Assembly: GCF_014633365.1 (NCBI RefSeq)
Contig: NC_068347.1
Location: 15,274,433-15,338,432 of the forward strand
Direction: 5' to 3'
Origin: Diospyros lotus
Taxonomy: Eukaryota > Streptophyta > Magnoliopsida > Ericales > Ebenaceae
DNA length: 64,000 nucleotides
Shown: piece by piece, positions 23,691-36,132 of the stretch
Layout: the number at the start of each line of letters is the position of its first letter
Numbering within the stretch: position 1 is the first letter of the stretch
Notes under the pieces: model-generated
Told to the model about the DNA's origin: nothing
Database searches by the model: none
What the model saw: the letters and a program-made list of their open reading frames with translations, nothing else
Made by a program: the position numbers and the translations under genes

Positions 23691-24166
23691 TAAATAAGGA
23701 TGGATGTTGAGGACTATTTGAATTGCGAAGTGAGCTCATATAATTACTTTGAGTGGAAAACTATGGCCAAAGACAGGAAGGTGCTTTTTGTAAAGTTGAA
23801 ATTCAGAGGCATTGCCCTTCAATGGTGGAAGAGAGTTGTAGAGTAGTGCACTCACCAAGGGAAGATAAGAACTTAAACTTGTGAACATATGAAGGGTAAG
23901 GTGTGTCAGTAATTTTTGTCTATTGATTATACAATGGAGTTGTATGAGAGATTTCATTCCTTAGATCATGGAGGTGTACACAACTGAGTTCAACAATCTT
24001 TGAATACTTGTTGCATTAAATGAAGCCAATGAGGATATGACTTCATGAAATTTGGCCAGTGTGAGCTGATCCATAAGAGGTGAGATGGGAGTTGTGCGCT
24101 TGTTTAACCTTGAAGATGCTCGATAATATGCTTTGATGGCCGAAAAGAGAGTATGACATTATGGTG
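23691..24166 (+). pseudogene. Old gypsy element, gag fragment
   Basis: Despite several stops and frameshifts the translation shows gypsy gag hallmarks: VKLKFRGIALQWWKR, then an EMGVVRLF...ALMAEKRV region just before the break. The gene runs on the plus strand. It is interrupted at TGGTG (24162-24166), the duplicated target site of gypsy element 1, and continues at 35112. This is the oldest layer of the intron stack. Confidence 0.6.
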
Positions 24167-24585
24167 TGTCACTGCTAAACCTTGACAATGGCTACCCTCC
24201 TAACTTGGTGTGAATTAGGAAGTGCAAAATGAAGAAACAGAGAAAAATAGAGAAGAAAGAAAGAGAGAGAATTAGAGAGATGAGAGAATTTGAGGAAGAG
24301 TTTAGAATTCTTTTTTAGATAATCGATAACCTCCCTAAGAGAGCCTTGGTGAGTGTATACACTCTATCAAGGAATGCTGCCACAACAAATCATTCTCTTC
24401 CTTGCGGTTGTAACAAACTCTCTTGTCCTATTCTAGCCCTTACACGTGGGCAACCTCTAGGCTAACAAACTTACTAACAGAATTACAACAGTAAAGGAAT
24501 AACAAGAATTACAATAGTAAAAGAAACATTAAAAGTTATAACAGTAAAAATCAAAATTTCTGTAATTGGTTAGCTAATTGTGACA
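24167..24585 (-). repeat. 3' LTR of gypsy element 1
   Basis: 419 bp, highly similar to 34685-35111. The main difference is the length of the GA-rich stretch near 24240-24290. It contains its own TG...CA ends. Confidence 0.92.
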
Positions 24586-24624
24586 ATGCCCCCTCCCTTA
24601 ACAATTTTTTTGTCCTCAAGAAAT

Positions 24625-26834
24625 GCTAAGGAGGCTAGCAGCTCTCGGATGCTGCTGAAGTAAATGGGGCAAGTACTCCTAGGTGCTACTATCGGTTGGT
24701 CCATTTTGCCATTTTACTAACACTTGGATAAGAGGGACTCCCTAGTTGTAAACCGCCCTTCTGTCTAATATGGCCTCTGGCTCTTCCACCCTATTTTTTT
24801 CCTTAGGTAGTGAGGGCAGCGATGGGTTCACCTGTTCTGGGCCTACTAACCTCTTCAAGAGAGATACTTGGAACACCGGGTGAATGTGTGACTTCTCAGG
24901 AAGTTGCAAGCGGTACACCACCTTCCTAACCTTGGCCATTATGGGAAATGGTCCAAAGTATTTGGGGCTGAGTTTGGACACTGGCCCTTGGGTGATCGAT
25001 TTCAAGTGGGGATACCTCAGCCTTAGATAGACCTTTTCCCCTACCTCAAACTCCCTGGCACTCCTCCTCCGATCATCATATTGCTTCATCCTATTCTGGG
25101 CGGATGCCAACTCCTGCTTAAGCTGTTGCAGGACCGTTCTTCTCTGCTGCAAATACTCCTTAGCAGAGGCTGCAGTAGTATGTTCTCCCATGGATGGCAA
25201 AAGGGGGGTCTTATACCCAAATAACGCCTCGAATGGGGACATCTTTAGGGAGGTGTGGTAGTTAGAGTTATACCACCATTGGGCCAAGGAAAGCCACCTA
25301 TGCCAACCTTTGGGTTGCATGATACGAACACACCTCAGGTAGGTTTCTAGACTCTGATTTACCCTTTTGGTTTGCCCATCCAATTGAGGGTGATAGGCCG
25401 TAAACATATTAAGCTTGGTCCCCAATGCCTTCATTAGTTCCTGCCATAAGAGGCTTGTGAAGATCTTGTCATGGTCTAAAATTATAGACTTAGGAACTCC
25501 ATGCAGTGCCACCACTCGATCAAGAAACACCCTAGCTTGGGTTGTATAAGGCTCTGGGTTGTATAAGGATGAGCCAACCCTATGAAATGGGCGAATTTGG
25601 TTAGTCTATCAACCACAACCAGTATGTTGTCATTCCCTTTTGATCTAGGCAACCCTTCAACAAAGTCCATAAACATACTAATCCAAACTTGGTCAGGTAT
25701 TTGTAAGGGCTGTAAGAGGCCAGGATAGGCTATATTTTCATGTTTACACCTCTTGCAGGTATCACAAATCAGGACAAGCTCCTTCACTTCTGCCTTGAGC
25801 CTGGGCTAATGGAATGGTTGTTTCACCCTAAGGTAAGTATTCTGAATTCTAGTGTGTCCCCCCAAAGGGGACTCATGTAGGGATTGCAAAATCTTTTTCT
25901 TAAGGCCTTTACTGTCTCCAATAACAATTTTGCCATTATACCTCAACATCCCCTCCACTAAGGCATAACCCTCAACATTCTTAGGTTCCACAGCTAATCT
26001 CTCAAAGATTTTCTTCACATGTTCATCCTCTTCATAGCTGCCTATGACTTCTTGGCACCACTTCGGAATCACAGTGGTGATGGCTGCAACACTCCCTTCC
26101 TCATGGCACCTTGAGAGTGCATCCACTGCCACATTCTCCTTGCCCTTCCGATATTGTATCGAGTAGTCTAGCCCCATCAGCTTAGCCATTCCTTTCTTTT
26201 GCAGTTGAGTTTGTAACTTTTGCTATAACAAAAATTTCAAACTCTGATGATCCTTCTTAATTATAAATCTCCCTCCTTCTAAGTAGTATCGCCATTTTTC
26301 AACGGCTACCAATATGGCCAAGAACTCCTCATATATGCTCAGCCCCAGGTGCCTTCGGCTTAAGGCTTGGCTTAGGAACGCTAATGGCCTTCCCCTCTGC
26401 ATCAGCACAGCCCCAATCCCTGTCTCACATGCATCCGTCTCCAAATCAAAGGGCTTGCCGAAATTTGGCAACCCTAAGACAAGCACTCGACTCATTGCTT
26501 CCTTCAATTTCTTAAAGGCTTCCTCTGCCTCTTACCCTTACCTGGAATTTCCCTTCCTTAGGAGATTTGATAGGGGTTTACTAATGACTCCATACCCCTT
26601 AACAAACCGATGATGGTATCTGGTCAGGCCTAAGAACCTTCTCAAAGCTCTCACAGTAGTGGGTTTGGGCCAAGCTAACATGGCTTCCACTTTCCTTGGA
26701 TCAGTGCTTACTCTTGCCCCTAAAATCAAATGACCCAAGTACTCCACCTGATCTTGACTAAAGGCACATTTAGACCTTTTGATGAAAAGCTGGTTGGCTC
26801 TAAGGACCTCAAAAGTGGCTCTTAGGTGAGTCAA
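24625..26834 (-). pseudogene. Gypsy element 1 pol, 3' half (RT end, RNase H, integrase, chromodomain-like)
   Basis: Minus-strand frames show the RT thumb (VEYLGHLILGARVSTD at 26834-26538), RNase H (FDLETDACETGIGAVL, 26507-26223), an integrase zinc-binding and core region (26189-25482) and the integrase C-terminus with HPVFHVSLLKR-like motif (HPVFQVSLLKR, 25530-24742). After a stop at 24742 the frame continues with VLVKW and EYLPHLLQ, a chromodomain-like tail, to about 24625. There is a frameshift near 25500 plus several stops, so it is not functional. The catalytic RT motif upstream (about 26865-26890) reads FFDN instead of FFDD. Confidence 0.85.
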
Positions 26835-27024
26835 GTGTTGGTCCTAGTTAGGGCTATATACAAGGATGTTATCAAAGAATACAAGTATAAATTTTCTTAG
26901 ATAGGGCTAAAAAATTTGGTTCATGAGGGACTGAAAGGTGGCAAGGGCATTGGTGAGCTCGAAGGGCATCACGAAGAATTCAAAGTGCCCATGGTGTGTT
27001 CTAAAAGCAGTTTTATGAACATCC

Positions 27025-28290
27025 TCAGGCTTCATCTTGATGATAGCCCGAACGGAGGTCAAGTTTTGAAAAGAACTTGGTAGTGTGTAATTCGTCCATT
27101 AGGTCTTCCATAAGGGGTATGGGAAACTTGTCCTTGATGGTCAAGGCGTTAAGTTGGCGGTAATCCACACAAAAACGCCATGATCCATATTTCTTTTTGA
27201 CTAAGAGAACTGGTGAAGCAAAAGGGCTTTTGCTAGATCTTATGAAGGATTGGTTTAACATTTCCTTCACCATCTTTTCAATTTCTGATTTTTGGACTGG
27301 GGAATAATAGTAAGATCTAATGTTTATGGGTTCTGAATTAGATTTAAGGTTAGTAGAATGGTCTAAGGCTCGGGTAGGGGGTAAGGTGGTAGGTTTAGTA
27401 AAGAGGTCCTTAAACTCTACCAGCAGATAATCAATAAGGTGTTGAGAATGTACTTGATCAAGCTTTCCTTGCTGGGAGCTGACTATCAGGTATAGTTCTC
27501 CATACATCCCCTTTTCGGGTCCTTCCTCTACTGCCATAATTGAGAACAATTGAGTTAGCTGGCACCATTTGTTCTTGAACACCCGGTGTAATCTCTTCTC
27601 AGTAATCATCTCGTAGGTCCTGGTTTCCCTGCCCCTTGCGAGAGTCATCTTCCTTCCTCCTTTATCAAAAGACATTTCCATTCTATTAAAATCAAAGCTT
27701 ATGGGACTCACCCCCTTCATCCAGTCAACCCCTAATACCACATTGCAACCCCTCAATTGTAGCAGCCTGAGGTCTCGTTCAAACGCCTCCCCTTGCATCT
27801 CCCAACAAAATCCATGGCATGCTGACTTACTTAGCACCCTACTCCTATTAGCCATTGTCACACTCAAGGGTTGAGTTCCCGTGAGTGGACACTTCAACCT
27901 CTTAGCAGTGCCTTCATCTAGGAAGCTATGAGTACTCCCACTATCAATTAAAATTAGTAAGCTACTATCCTTCGCCTTTCCCTCCACCTTGATTATCTTG
28001 TTGTTAACTAGCCCCTTTAGAGCATAAATTGAGATCTCACCATTATCTTCCTCTCCATCTTCTTCCTCGGTTTCCCCTTGAACCTCCTCTTCCTCTCCTT
28101 CTAGTAGCATAATTTGTCTTTTACATTGATGCCCGAGGTGGTACTTGTCACCACATCGAAAGCAAAGGCTAGCCAATTTCCTTTGCTCCCGTAATTGCTC
28201 CCCATATGGGATTGAGCTCGAGCCTAATATATTCTTTACTCCCTGATTCCCCTTCACCATATCCTTATTATAGTTCTTTCTCCCCAACAA
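27025..28290 (-). pseudogene. Gypsy element 1 pol, 5' half (zinc knuckle, protease, RT start)
   Basis: 421 codons on the minus strand. A CCHC-type knuckle (CFRCGDKYHLGHQC) comes first, then the acidic EEEE segment, the protease motif LLILIDSGSTHSFLD, a linker, and the RT fingers with FASPVLLVKKK, FCVDYRQLN and [12 protein letters not shown]. Directly after YHQ a small deletion shifts the frame and the ORF ends in DEA. The frame also differs from the gag ORF it overlaps at 28268-28290, so a second shift lies there. Lengths are normal for the family. Confidence 0.88.
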
Positions 28291-29262
28291 TGGGTGTCCG
28301 CATACTTACTCCTTTCTGTTGCTGCCTTTGTTTTTTCATTAATGCCTCAACCGTCATTTCTTGTAATCGGGCATTTTCAGAGGCTTGCTCCACTATCCTT
28401 GGCCTCATCATTTTCACCATTGGCCGTAACTCTTCACTTAGGTCACTCATGAAGTTTGACACAAAGTAAGCTTCGAAAAGGTAGGGATTGTGACAGATCA
28501 TGAATGATCTTAACTCCCCAAACCTTTGCAAATAAGCCCTAACACTCCCTGTTTGTTTAAGCTTATTAAATTCCTCTATAGTATCCACCATACTCCTCTC
28601 CCCAAAACACTCACATAATTTTTCAGAAAACTCCTCCCACGTGTAGTCTTCCCTCACACTAAGGCACCCTTGAAACCAAGCATCAACTTCTTCATTGAAG
28701 TAAGTAGTGGCTAACGACACCCTCTGCCCCCTGGGTATGTTATGCCAATTGAATAACCCCTCACATTTCCTCAACCACCATGGGGGATTAGCTTCTTCAA
28801 ATACCGGTATCTTCATCTGGGGCATGGGAATCCCCAGAGGATGGGCATGAGGCTGCTCGTTCCTTCCCCTACCCATAACTCCCCCCAATCCTTCCTCAAG
28901 ATCTACCTTAATCTCTGAGGTTCCTTCCATCCTATTCATTCCATTTCTCGATAATATTAGTTCACCCCTTTCACGCAGAGGAAAGTCAGGAGCTGCTCTT
29001 ACCATGTTTTGGCGAGCAAACATGATCATAAATTGCTGCATTTGCACCCCCATGTTTCTTGCAGCCTCGCCATGGACCCTTCTAGCCTCTGTTCCATTCC
29101 TTCCAACGAACTCTCCAGCTTGCGATCCATCGCCATGATCGCCTCATGGTTTCATACACCCCCAATCTCTAGTTGGTTAATCCTATTCTAGAATTTCGAC
29201 GTAGTTGAGCTAACTTGCTGCAATTGTGTCTCGAAGTTCTTCATGCGGGTTCCTTTTGCCAT
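28268..29262 (-). pseudogene. Gypsy element 1 gag
   Basis: ATG at 29262 on the minus strand opens MAKGTRMKNFETQLQQV, followed by stops. The main open stretch 29053-28268 holds the retrotransposon gag domain: PPWWLRKCEGLFNWHNI, then WFQGCLSVRE and ERSMVDTIEEFNKLKQTGSV. The N-terminal coiled-coil part is broken by stops and a frameshift. It encodes the structural protein of the virus-like particle. The start lies 13 bp downstream, in transcription, of the GCAGC site where element 2 inserted. Confidence 0.85.
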
Positions 29263-29279
29263 TGCACCAACCTAGCAGC

Positions 29280-29611
29280 TGTCAAGCTTGGGATCTGTTG
29301 AAGGGCTTCCTTCCGTAATTCCGGGAGGAACGGTTTAGGCGGGAAGAATTTAGAAGGAGAATGGAGAGAGAGAGAAGGAGGGGGGGCGAGAGAAACGTGA
29401 ATGAGAATGAGAGGGAAAGGAATATGTGGAATAATCCTCACATGCATTCCCCATCCTCAGCTTATCTTCATTTATAAGAGAGCTACACAGCTAGGCGCGG
29501 CAGTTAGGAACTGCCCATGCGCGCGCCCTTTGAATTACAGATATCAGCTATAGGGTTATTATAATACTGCCATTACCCTTCTAATTACAGTGTTACCCTT
29601 GGTCTATGACA
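29280..29611 (-). repeat. 3' LTR of gypsy element 2
   Basis: 332 bp, nearly identical to 34309-34647. On the minus strand CTTATAAATGAAG supplies a TATA-like box. A GA- and G-rich tract lies at about 29360-29390. Confidence 0.93.
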
Positions 29612-29648
29612 ATTCCCGCCCCTTAAAATATTTCTTGTCCCCAAGAAA

Positions 29649-32600
29649 TTACAGTAGACTTGTAATTTGAGGAAAACGCTGCAACAGGTCAGGGAGATAT
29701 TCCCATGAGGCGTTATCCGGGTGGAGATTGGACCATTGCACTAAAACTTGCGTCAGGGGAGCCTGATCCTGGTAAATCACGTGTCTGTCCAAAACTGCTA
29801 CTGGCTCGGCGGCGGTCTCGCTGGCTTCCAATGGAGTGGGCAGTGTAGTGCTGGAACTATTAGCTGGGCCAATTGATCTTTTTAGTAGGGAGACGTGAAA
29901 CACTGGATGGAGGCCCACTCCCTCAGGCAATTGGAGGCGATAGGCAACCGGTCCTACCTTTGCGACGATCTTAAAAGGCCCATAGAATTTAGGACTGAGC
30001 TTAGAGATTGGTCATTTGTGAAAAAGGTGTTGTTGGAACCGTTTCACCTTTAAGTATACCTCAGTTCCTTCCTCAAACTGTCTCTCTGTGCGATGCTTAT
30101 CTGCCAATTGCTTCATCCGCTGACTGGCGAGGACCAATTCTTGCTTAATGGCTAGTAAGGCGTCTTGTCTGTCCTTTAGGTATTGATCGATTGATGTTTC
30201 CTGAGGGGAATAGTGCATTACAGCTGGGATGATGGGTGGCAGGTACCCAAACAGAGCTTCGAAAGGAGTTCTCTTGTGTACGGTATGGTAGTTGGTGTTA
30301 TAACACCATTGGGCCAGAGCTACCCAACGACTCTAGCTTCTGGGTTTGGACACACACAAGCATCTAAGGTAAGTCTCGAGGCATTGGTTGACCCTTTTAG
30401 TCTGCCCGTTAGTTTCTGGATGGTAGGCCAAAGAAAGATGCAGCTCAGTGCCTAGTCCTTGGAATAGGGACTTCCAAAACTGGCTGGTAAATACTTTATC
30501 ACGATCAGAAATTATTGCCTTAGGCAGCCCATGGACTTTGAATACTGAGTCCATTAGTTTGCGTGCTACTTCCGTGGCTGTGAACGGGTGGGCCAACGTG
30601 AGGAAGTAGCTGAATTTAGTTAGCTTGTCTACTACCACCAAAAGAGTGTCAGCACCTTCAGATTTTGGTAAGCCTTCGATAAAGTCCATTGAGATTATTT
30701 CCCAGGCTTGTGAAGGTATTTCCAAGGGTTGAAGGAGGCCGGGATAAGGAATTTGCTCATGTTTGCACCGTTGACAAGTGGTGCATGCTGTAACAAATCT
30801 AGTGACATCTTTTTTAAGGCCCTTCTAGTAAAAAAGTTGCCTTACCCGCCGGTAAGTGACGTTGAGCCCAGAATGTCCCCCTATGGGGGAGTCATGCAAG
30901 CTCTGAAGTATCTTCTTCTTCAACAATTCGTCTTCTCCAATCACCACTCTGTTCTGGAACCGCAATGGTCCCCCTTTTAATTGGTAGTTAGGATCATTAG
31001 TGGCCTGTGTGGAAAGCCTGATAAGTAGTTCTTGGATCCAGGGGGTCTGATCATAACTATGGGTAATGTCCTGCACCCAATCTGCTACCACCGCCGAGAT
31101 GGCCTGACAAGCGGCTGGCTCCTCTCTTCGGGACAGAGCATCGGCTACTTTGTTTTCCTTCCCTTTTTGGTATAGGATGGTGAAGTCAAAGCCCAAGAGC
31201 TTGGTTATGCCCTTCCTCTATAACTGGTTGTGTACCCGTTGTTGAGCTAAGAATTTGAGGCTCTCGTGGTCTGTCTTAATGGTGAATCTTCTGCTCTCCA
31301 AGTAATATCTCCATTTCTCCACTGCCATTAGAACGGCCAACAACTCCTTGTCATATATACTTAAGCCCTGATGTCTAGGGGCCAATGTGTGACTTAAATA
31401 AGCCACTAGTCGCCCTCCCTGGCTTAGCATCGCCCCTAAACTTGTGTCACACGCATCCGTTTCTAAAATAAACTCCTTGGAGAAATCGGGTAGAGCTAGT
31501 GTTAGGGCTTGCGACATTGCCACTTTGAGGGATTCAAAGGCATCCTCTGCTTCCATTCCCCAACCAAAATTATTCTTCTTAAGCAGCGTGGTCAGGGGTT
31601 TGCTAATTATTCCATACCCTTTGATGAAACGCCTGTAATAACCTGTTAGGCCGAGGAAGCCTCTTAATTCCTTCAGGGTTCTTGGCCGGGGCCAGGCCTT
31701 CGTAGCTTCAATTTTGTTAGGATTAGTACTAACTCCTTGGCCAGATATAATATGGCCCAAGTATTCAACCTGCCTTTCTGCAAATGAGCATTTAGACATT
31801 TTTACATACAGCTGATGGAATCTAAGGACCTGAAATGCCAGCTTGAGGTGGGATAGATGTTGGTCTAGGGTAGTGCTGTATATGAGGATGTCATAAAAAA
31901 AAACCAACACGAATTTGCGTAAATAGGGAGCAAAAATGTGGTTCATCAATGCTTGGAAGGTTACGGGTGCATTGGTGAGGCCCAAAGGCATTACCAAGAA
32001 TTCATAATGCCCTTGATGGGTTCTAAAGGCTGTCTTAGGACAATCGGCTAAGTTCATTCGGATTTGGTGGTATCTGGAAGTCAAGTCAAGCTTAGAAAAA
32101 ATGGATGCGCCTGTTAATTCGTTTAGGAGGTCTTCAAAAATAGGTATAGGGAATTGGTTCTTGACGGTTAGTGAGTTGAGTTGCCTATAATCCACACAAA
32201 ACCTCCAAGTGCCATCTTTCTTTTTTACTAGGAGGACTGGTGAGGCATATGGACTTTGGCTAGGTTGGATCAAATTTCTGGACAACATTTCTCTTATAAG
32301 TTTTTCTATTTTAGCCTTTTGTATTGGAGAATATCAATAGGCCTTTAGATTGACTGGTTCATTGTTGGGTTTAAGGTGAATGGAATGTTCAATGACTCGA
32401 TGGGGTGGCAAGGTTTGGGGAGTGACAAACAGATCCTTAAATTCCATTAGCAATTTATGAATTGGTAGAGGGAAGTATACCTTACTGTCCTCTGTTGCCA
32501 AGGCTGATTCCCTTGGTGCAGAAAACTTCGGTTCTTCCACTGACCTTAACCCCACGTCCACTGCATAGATGGAATGCAGTTGTCCCACAGTGGTACTCCC

Positions 32601-34274
32601 TTGTTCCAACAATTTTTGAATTCATTTCCCTGAAATGACCCTACACTCCCCTGGTTCTTGACTCCCATGTAAGGTAACCTGCTGGCCCTCCAAGTTAAAG
32701 GTTACTTCCAGGGTGTTGAAATCGAATATTAAGGGACTCACTGTCTTCATCCAGTCTGCCCCTAATACAACATGGCACCCACCCAATTTGAGTATTCTCA
32801 GATCTGCCGAGAATTCTCTCCCACTCATTAGCCACTTGAAACCCCTGCATCTGAGTTGGCTGACCATCCTGGTCCCGTCAGCTATTAGTACTGACAGTGG
32901 GGGAGTCTCCTGGAGGTTGCACTGTAGGTTGTGGGCTGTAATCTCATCTAAGAAACTATGTGTGCTGCCACTGTCTATCAACACGACTATCTTCCTTTTC
33001 CGGGCCACCCCTGTCACCTTCACAACCTTGCCAGCTGCTTGACCCTGCAAGGCGTGCATTGAGATCTCCCCACCTTCTTTTTCATCAGGCATTCCCTCAT
33101 TTCCGTCCGTATCCGTTTACTCCTCCTCAACTTCCTCCAGACCTTCCATGGTAAGTAAGAGTTTCTTACACTGGTGGCCTTGTCCATACTTTTCACCACA
33201 ACGGAAACATAGGCCCAATTGTCTCTTTTGGTCCACCGTGAGATTTCTTGGTTGGATCACAGGGTGGGGAACCTTACTAGTAGGTCCTCCTCGCGGACTT
33301 TGGAAATTACCTCCCCTGTGATATCCCCCATAGGTATGATCCTCCCTGCTATTTTTAGACGACAATTTATGTCTCCTTGCAAACGTTTCCATCGAAAGCT
33401 CGTGCAGTCGAGCTTGTTCCGTTGCTTGTGCCACTGTGGTGGGGTATAACATCTTAACCGTCGGTCTAATTAACTCATCCAGCCCGCTGATAAAACTCGA
33501 AACAAAGTACTCCTCATCCAGGTAAGGCTGTGACAATGATAACAAGGACCTTAATTCTTCAAATCTGGTTTGGTACTCCTCCACTGTTCCATTTTGTTTT
33601 AATTTGTTAAATTCCTCAATTACATCCGATCTGGTCTTCTCTCCAAACCTTCTGCACAATTGGTTAACAAACTCTGGCCAACTTAAATCCAATCTACCAT
33701 GACTCCAATTTTGGAACCAAGCATCCGCCACATCGTCTAAGTAGGAGGCAGCCATACATACCTTATCACCTTCCGCGATTCGATGTTGATAAAACATGCG
33801 TTCACATCTGCAGATCCACCACCTTGGCCTGTCCCGATCGAAGGTCGGAATCTCCATCCTCAGCGCCGATTGAGTGGAATTAATACTCCCATAATTCCTC
33901 TGATGTGCTCCCTCCCCTACTTACGTTGGCTCTTGAGGACGCAGCCTATTCACCGGTGCAGTCAATATTGGTGCCGATGTTGATCGTGGGGGAAAATCTG
34001 TTGGCAAACTGACATTCGGTTGCCGAGCAAACATGCTTAGAGCTGCCGTCAGCTGCTGGCTGAGACTCGAGAATTCTTCTCGTAGTCCGGTCACGGCCCT
34101 ATCTAACGCAACTGTGTAATCTGATCTACTTCGGTGGATTTCTTCCTGTGTATTCCGGATTCCTAACTCCAGCGTTTCCAATCTATCGTCCACCTGTTCC
34201 TGGTGTTGTCGCAATCCCAACTCGTTCGCGTCCAATCTGACCTCCATCTGCTTCGCTTGCGTTCCGTCGGCCAT
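29649..34274 (-). pseudogene. Gypsy element 2 gag-pol, one frame broken only by stop codons
   Basis: One minus-strand frame runs from ATG 34274 to the natural stop at 29649, about 1540 codons, with eight internal stops and no frameshift (stops at 33921, 33117, 32622, 32334, 31218, 30825, 30333, 30012). The order is an N-terminal coiled coil, gag domain (WFQNW...VIEEFNKLKQNGTV), knuckle CFRCGEKYGQGHQC, protease VVLIDSGSTHSFLD and RT (FCVDYRQLN, FSKLDL). RNase H (ETDACDTSLGAML), integrase and a chromodomain-like tail (VLVQWSNLHPDNASWEYLP) follow. The RT active site reads FFYD, so the first catalytic Asp is lost. It cannot produce a full polyprotein. Confidence 0.93.
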
Positions 34275-34308
34275 CCTATTTGCTAGGTCGCGGGCTTTGA
34301 TACCAATT

Positions 34309-34647
34309 TGTCAAGCTCGGGATCTTTTGAAGGGCTTCCTTCCGTAATTCCAGGAGGAACGGTTTAGGCGGGAAGAATTTAGAAGGAGAATGGAGAGAGA
34401 GAGAAGGAGGGGGGGGGGGGGGGGAGAGAAACGTGAATGAGAATGAGAGGGAAAGGAATCTATGGAATAATCCTCACATGCATTCCCCATCCTCAGCTTA
34501 TCTTCATTTATAAGAGAGCTACACAGCTAGGCGCGGCAGTTAGGAACTGCCTATGCGCGCGCCCTTTGAATTACAGATATCAGCTATAGGGTTATTACAA
34601 TACTGCCATTACCCTTCTAATTACAATGTTACCCTTGGTCTATGACA
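34309..34647 (-). repeat. 5' LTR of gypsy element 2
   Basis: 339 bp, with a longer G run (about 34410-34424) than its partner. Followed on the minus strand by the primer site. Its outer end abuts GCAGC. Confidence 0.93.
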
Positions 34648-34684
34648 GCAGCTTCGGCCAAGAACCGATGCTCTGATACCGAAA

Positions 34685-35111
34685 TGTCATTGCTAAACCG
34701 TGACAATGGCTACCCTCCTAACTCGGTGTGAATTAGGAAGTGCAAAATGAAGAAACAGAGGAAAATAGAGAAGAAAGAAAGAGAGAGAGAAAGAGAGAGA
34801 GTTAGAGGGATGAGAATTTGAGGAAGAGTTTAGAATTCTTTCTTAGATAATCGATAACCTCCCCAAGAGAGCCTTGGTGAGTATATACACTATCAAGGAA
34901 TGTTGCCAAAGCAGATCATTATCTCCCTTGTGGTTGTAACAAACTCTTTGGTCCTATTCTAGCACTTACACGTGGGCAACCTCTAGGCTAACAAACTTAC
35001 TAACAGAATTACAGCAGTAAAGGAATAACAAGAATTACAATAGTAAAAGAAACATTAAAAGTTACAACAATAAAAATCAAAATTTTTATAACTGGTTAGC
35101 TAATCGTGACA
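34685..35111 (-). repeat. 5' LTR of gypsy element 1
   Basis: 427 bp. It is joined on its inner side to the element 1 primer site (34670-34681) and on its outer side to TGGTG. A GA-microsatellite region lies at about 34765-34805. Confidence 0.92.
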
Positions 35112-35785
35112 TGGTGCTGGAAGACCAATATATCAAAAAGGTTGAAGGTTTTGGGCAGCTCATTATAATCACAAATAAGGCCGTGCAAACTGATCAAATA
35201 GGCCTAAAAAAAGACATGGAGTTGTTGTAGATAACAAGTCAACTCTTAAGAATGCTTCCATGTTGAGAGGAGCAGAAATAGCAAAGATTATAGGAGATAT
35301 TGGGCACAACACAAAATATTTCAGGTTCCAGTTCTTTTTAGCCCAGCAACAATAGATAAGGCCGTTGTTTCACTTGTGGTGAGAGGGGAGACAACTCTTA
35401 TGCATAATGTCAAGTCGCTAGTGAACTTGATGGAGTGAAGGAGACCAAAAGGGGCTTGCAGAACAATTTTATTTTAATTATGAGGAAGAGGAATATCTTG
35501 AAATTTATCCAATGCAAGGGGAGTCCTTAATTGTACAATGGGTGGTGGTGGCATCTTGTATAGAAGAAAGCATTGGTATTACCTAGTTAAAGGAGAGTCA
35601 TTGATGTTATTGCAATTTCTTGCAATAAGTTTTGAGGTTTCTCCCAAATAAGGAGTCGTCGGTGGTACAATGGGTTATGATTGCTTGAAATATTGAAGAA
35701 TAATGGAGGCATAATATCTTAAGAACTCATATTTTCTACTTTGGGAAAGTTTTTGATATTGTGGTTGTGGGGAAGTTGTGAAAAC
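35112..35785 (+). pseudogene. Old gypsy element, gag end and protease start
   Basis: Continues the gag fragment that stops at 24166. The translation contains a CFTCGERG zinc-knuckle remnant (about 35370), a YEEEEYLEIYP linker and then GKVFDIVVVG, a decayed protease active-site region ending at about 35775. Many stops and shifts are present. The piece ends at AAAAC (35781-35785), the imperfect target site of gypsy element 3. Confidence 0.6.
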
Positions 35786-36132
35786 TGTCACGACCCCATC
35801 GGTAAATCGTAAATGTACCGGTAGAACCAATTGTATTAACCGTTAGTGGTTAACTAGCTTGGGGGGTTAAGTGGTTAGGGGGTTAGGCTAACTGTACAAC
35901 AGCTTGCTCCTTGATGTTGCGTTAGTTAGTGTTGCTGTTATACTGTTAGAAGTACTGTTATAGGCTCTATAAGAGACTTGCTACTGTGAGAAGGGAGATC
36001 ATCGAATAACAGAAGTTTACCCTTTTGTCGCTCGTCTACCTCTCTCTCTCTCTCGTCTCTCTCTTTCCCATTCTATTATGTTCTAATGACCAAATTCCAT
36101 ATCTGTCCAAGCCCAATTCTTGGGGCTTGACA
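35786..36132 (+). repeat. 5' LTR of gypsy element 3
   Basis: 347 bp. TC-microsatellite stretches lie at 36042-36066. It matches 45690-45860 plus 48754-48940, which together are the 3' LTR. A GGCTCTATAAGAG sequence near 35965 is a plausible TATA box. Confidence 0.9.

Larger units (their letters stand above)
29280..34647 (-). mobile_element. Gypsy element 2, complete, nested in element 1
   Basis: 5368 bp. LTRs lie at 29280-29611 and 34309-34647, both with TGTCAAGC...CTATGACA ends. The perfect duplication GCAGC flanks it (29275-29279 and 34648-34652). On the minus strand the primer site TGGTATCAAAGC (34305-34294) follows the 5' LTR by two bases, and the purine tract AAGGGGCGGGAAT precedes the 3' LTR. 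The LTRs differ by about nine substitutions by eye plus a G-run length change. All gag-pol domains are present. Confidence 0.95.
24167..35111 (-). mobile_element. Gypsy element 1 (full-length, decayed, carrying element 2)
   Basis: LTRs at 24167-24585 and 34685-35111 share TGTCA...TGTGACA/CGTGACA termini. The perfect 5-bp duplication TGGTG flanks it (24162-24166 and 35112-35116). On the minus strand the primer site CGGTATCAGAGC (34670-34681) follows the 5' LTR, and a polypurine tract AAGGGAGGGGGCAT precedes the 3' LTR. The order is gag-protease-RT-RNase H-integrase-chromodomain-like. The whole of element 2 sits between its primer site and its gag start. Confidence 0.92.
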
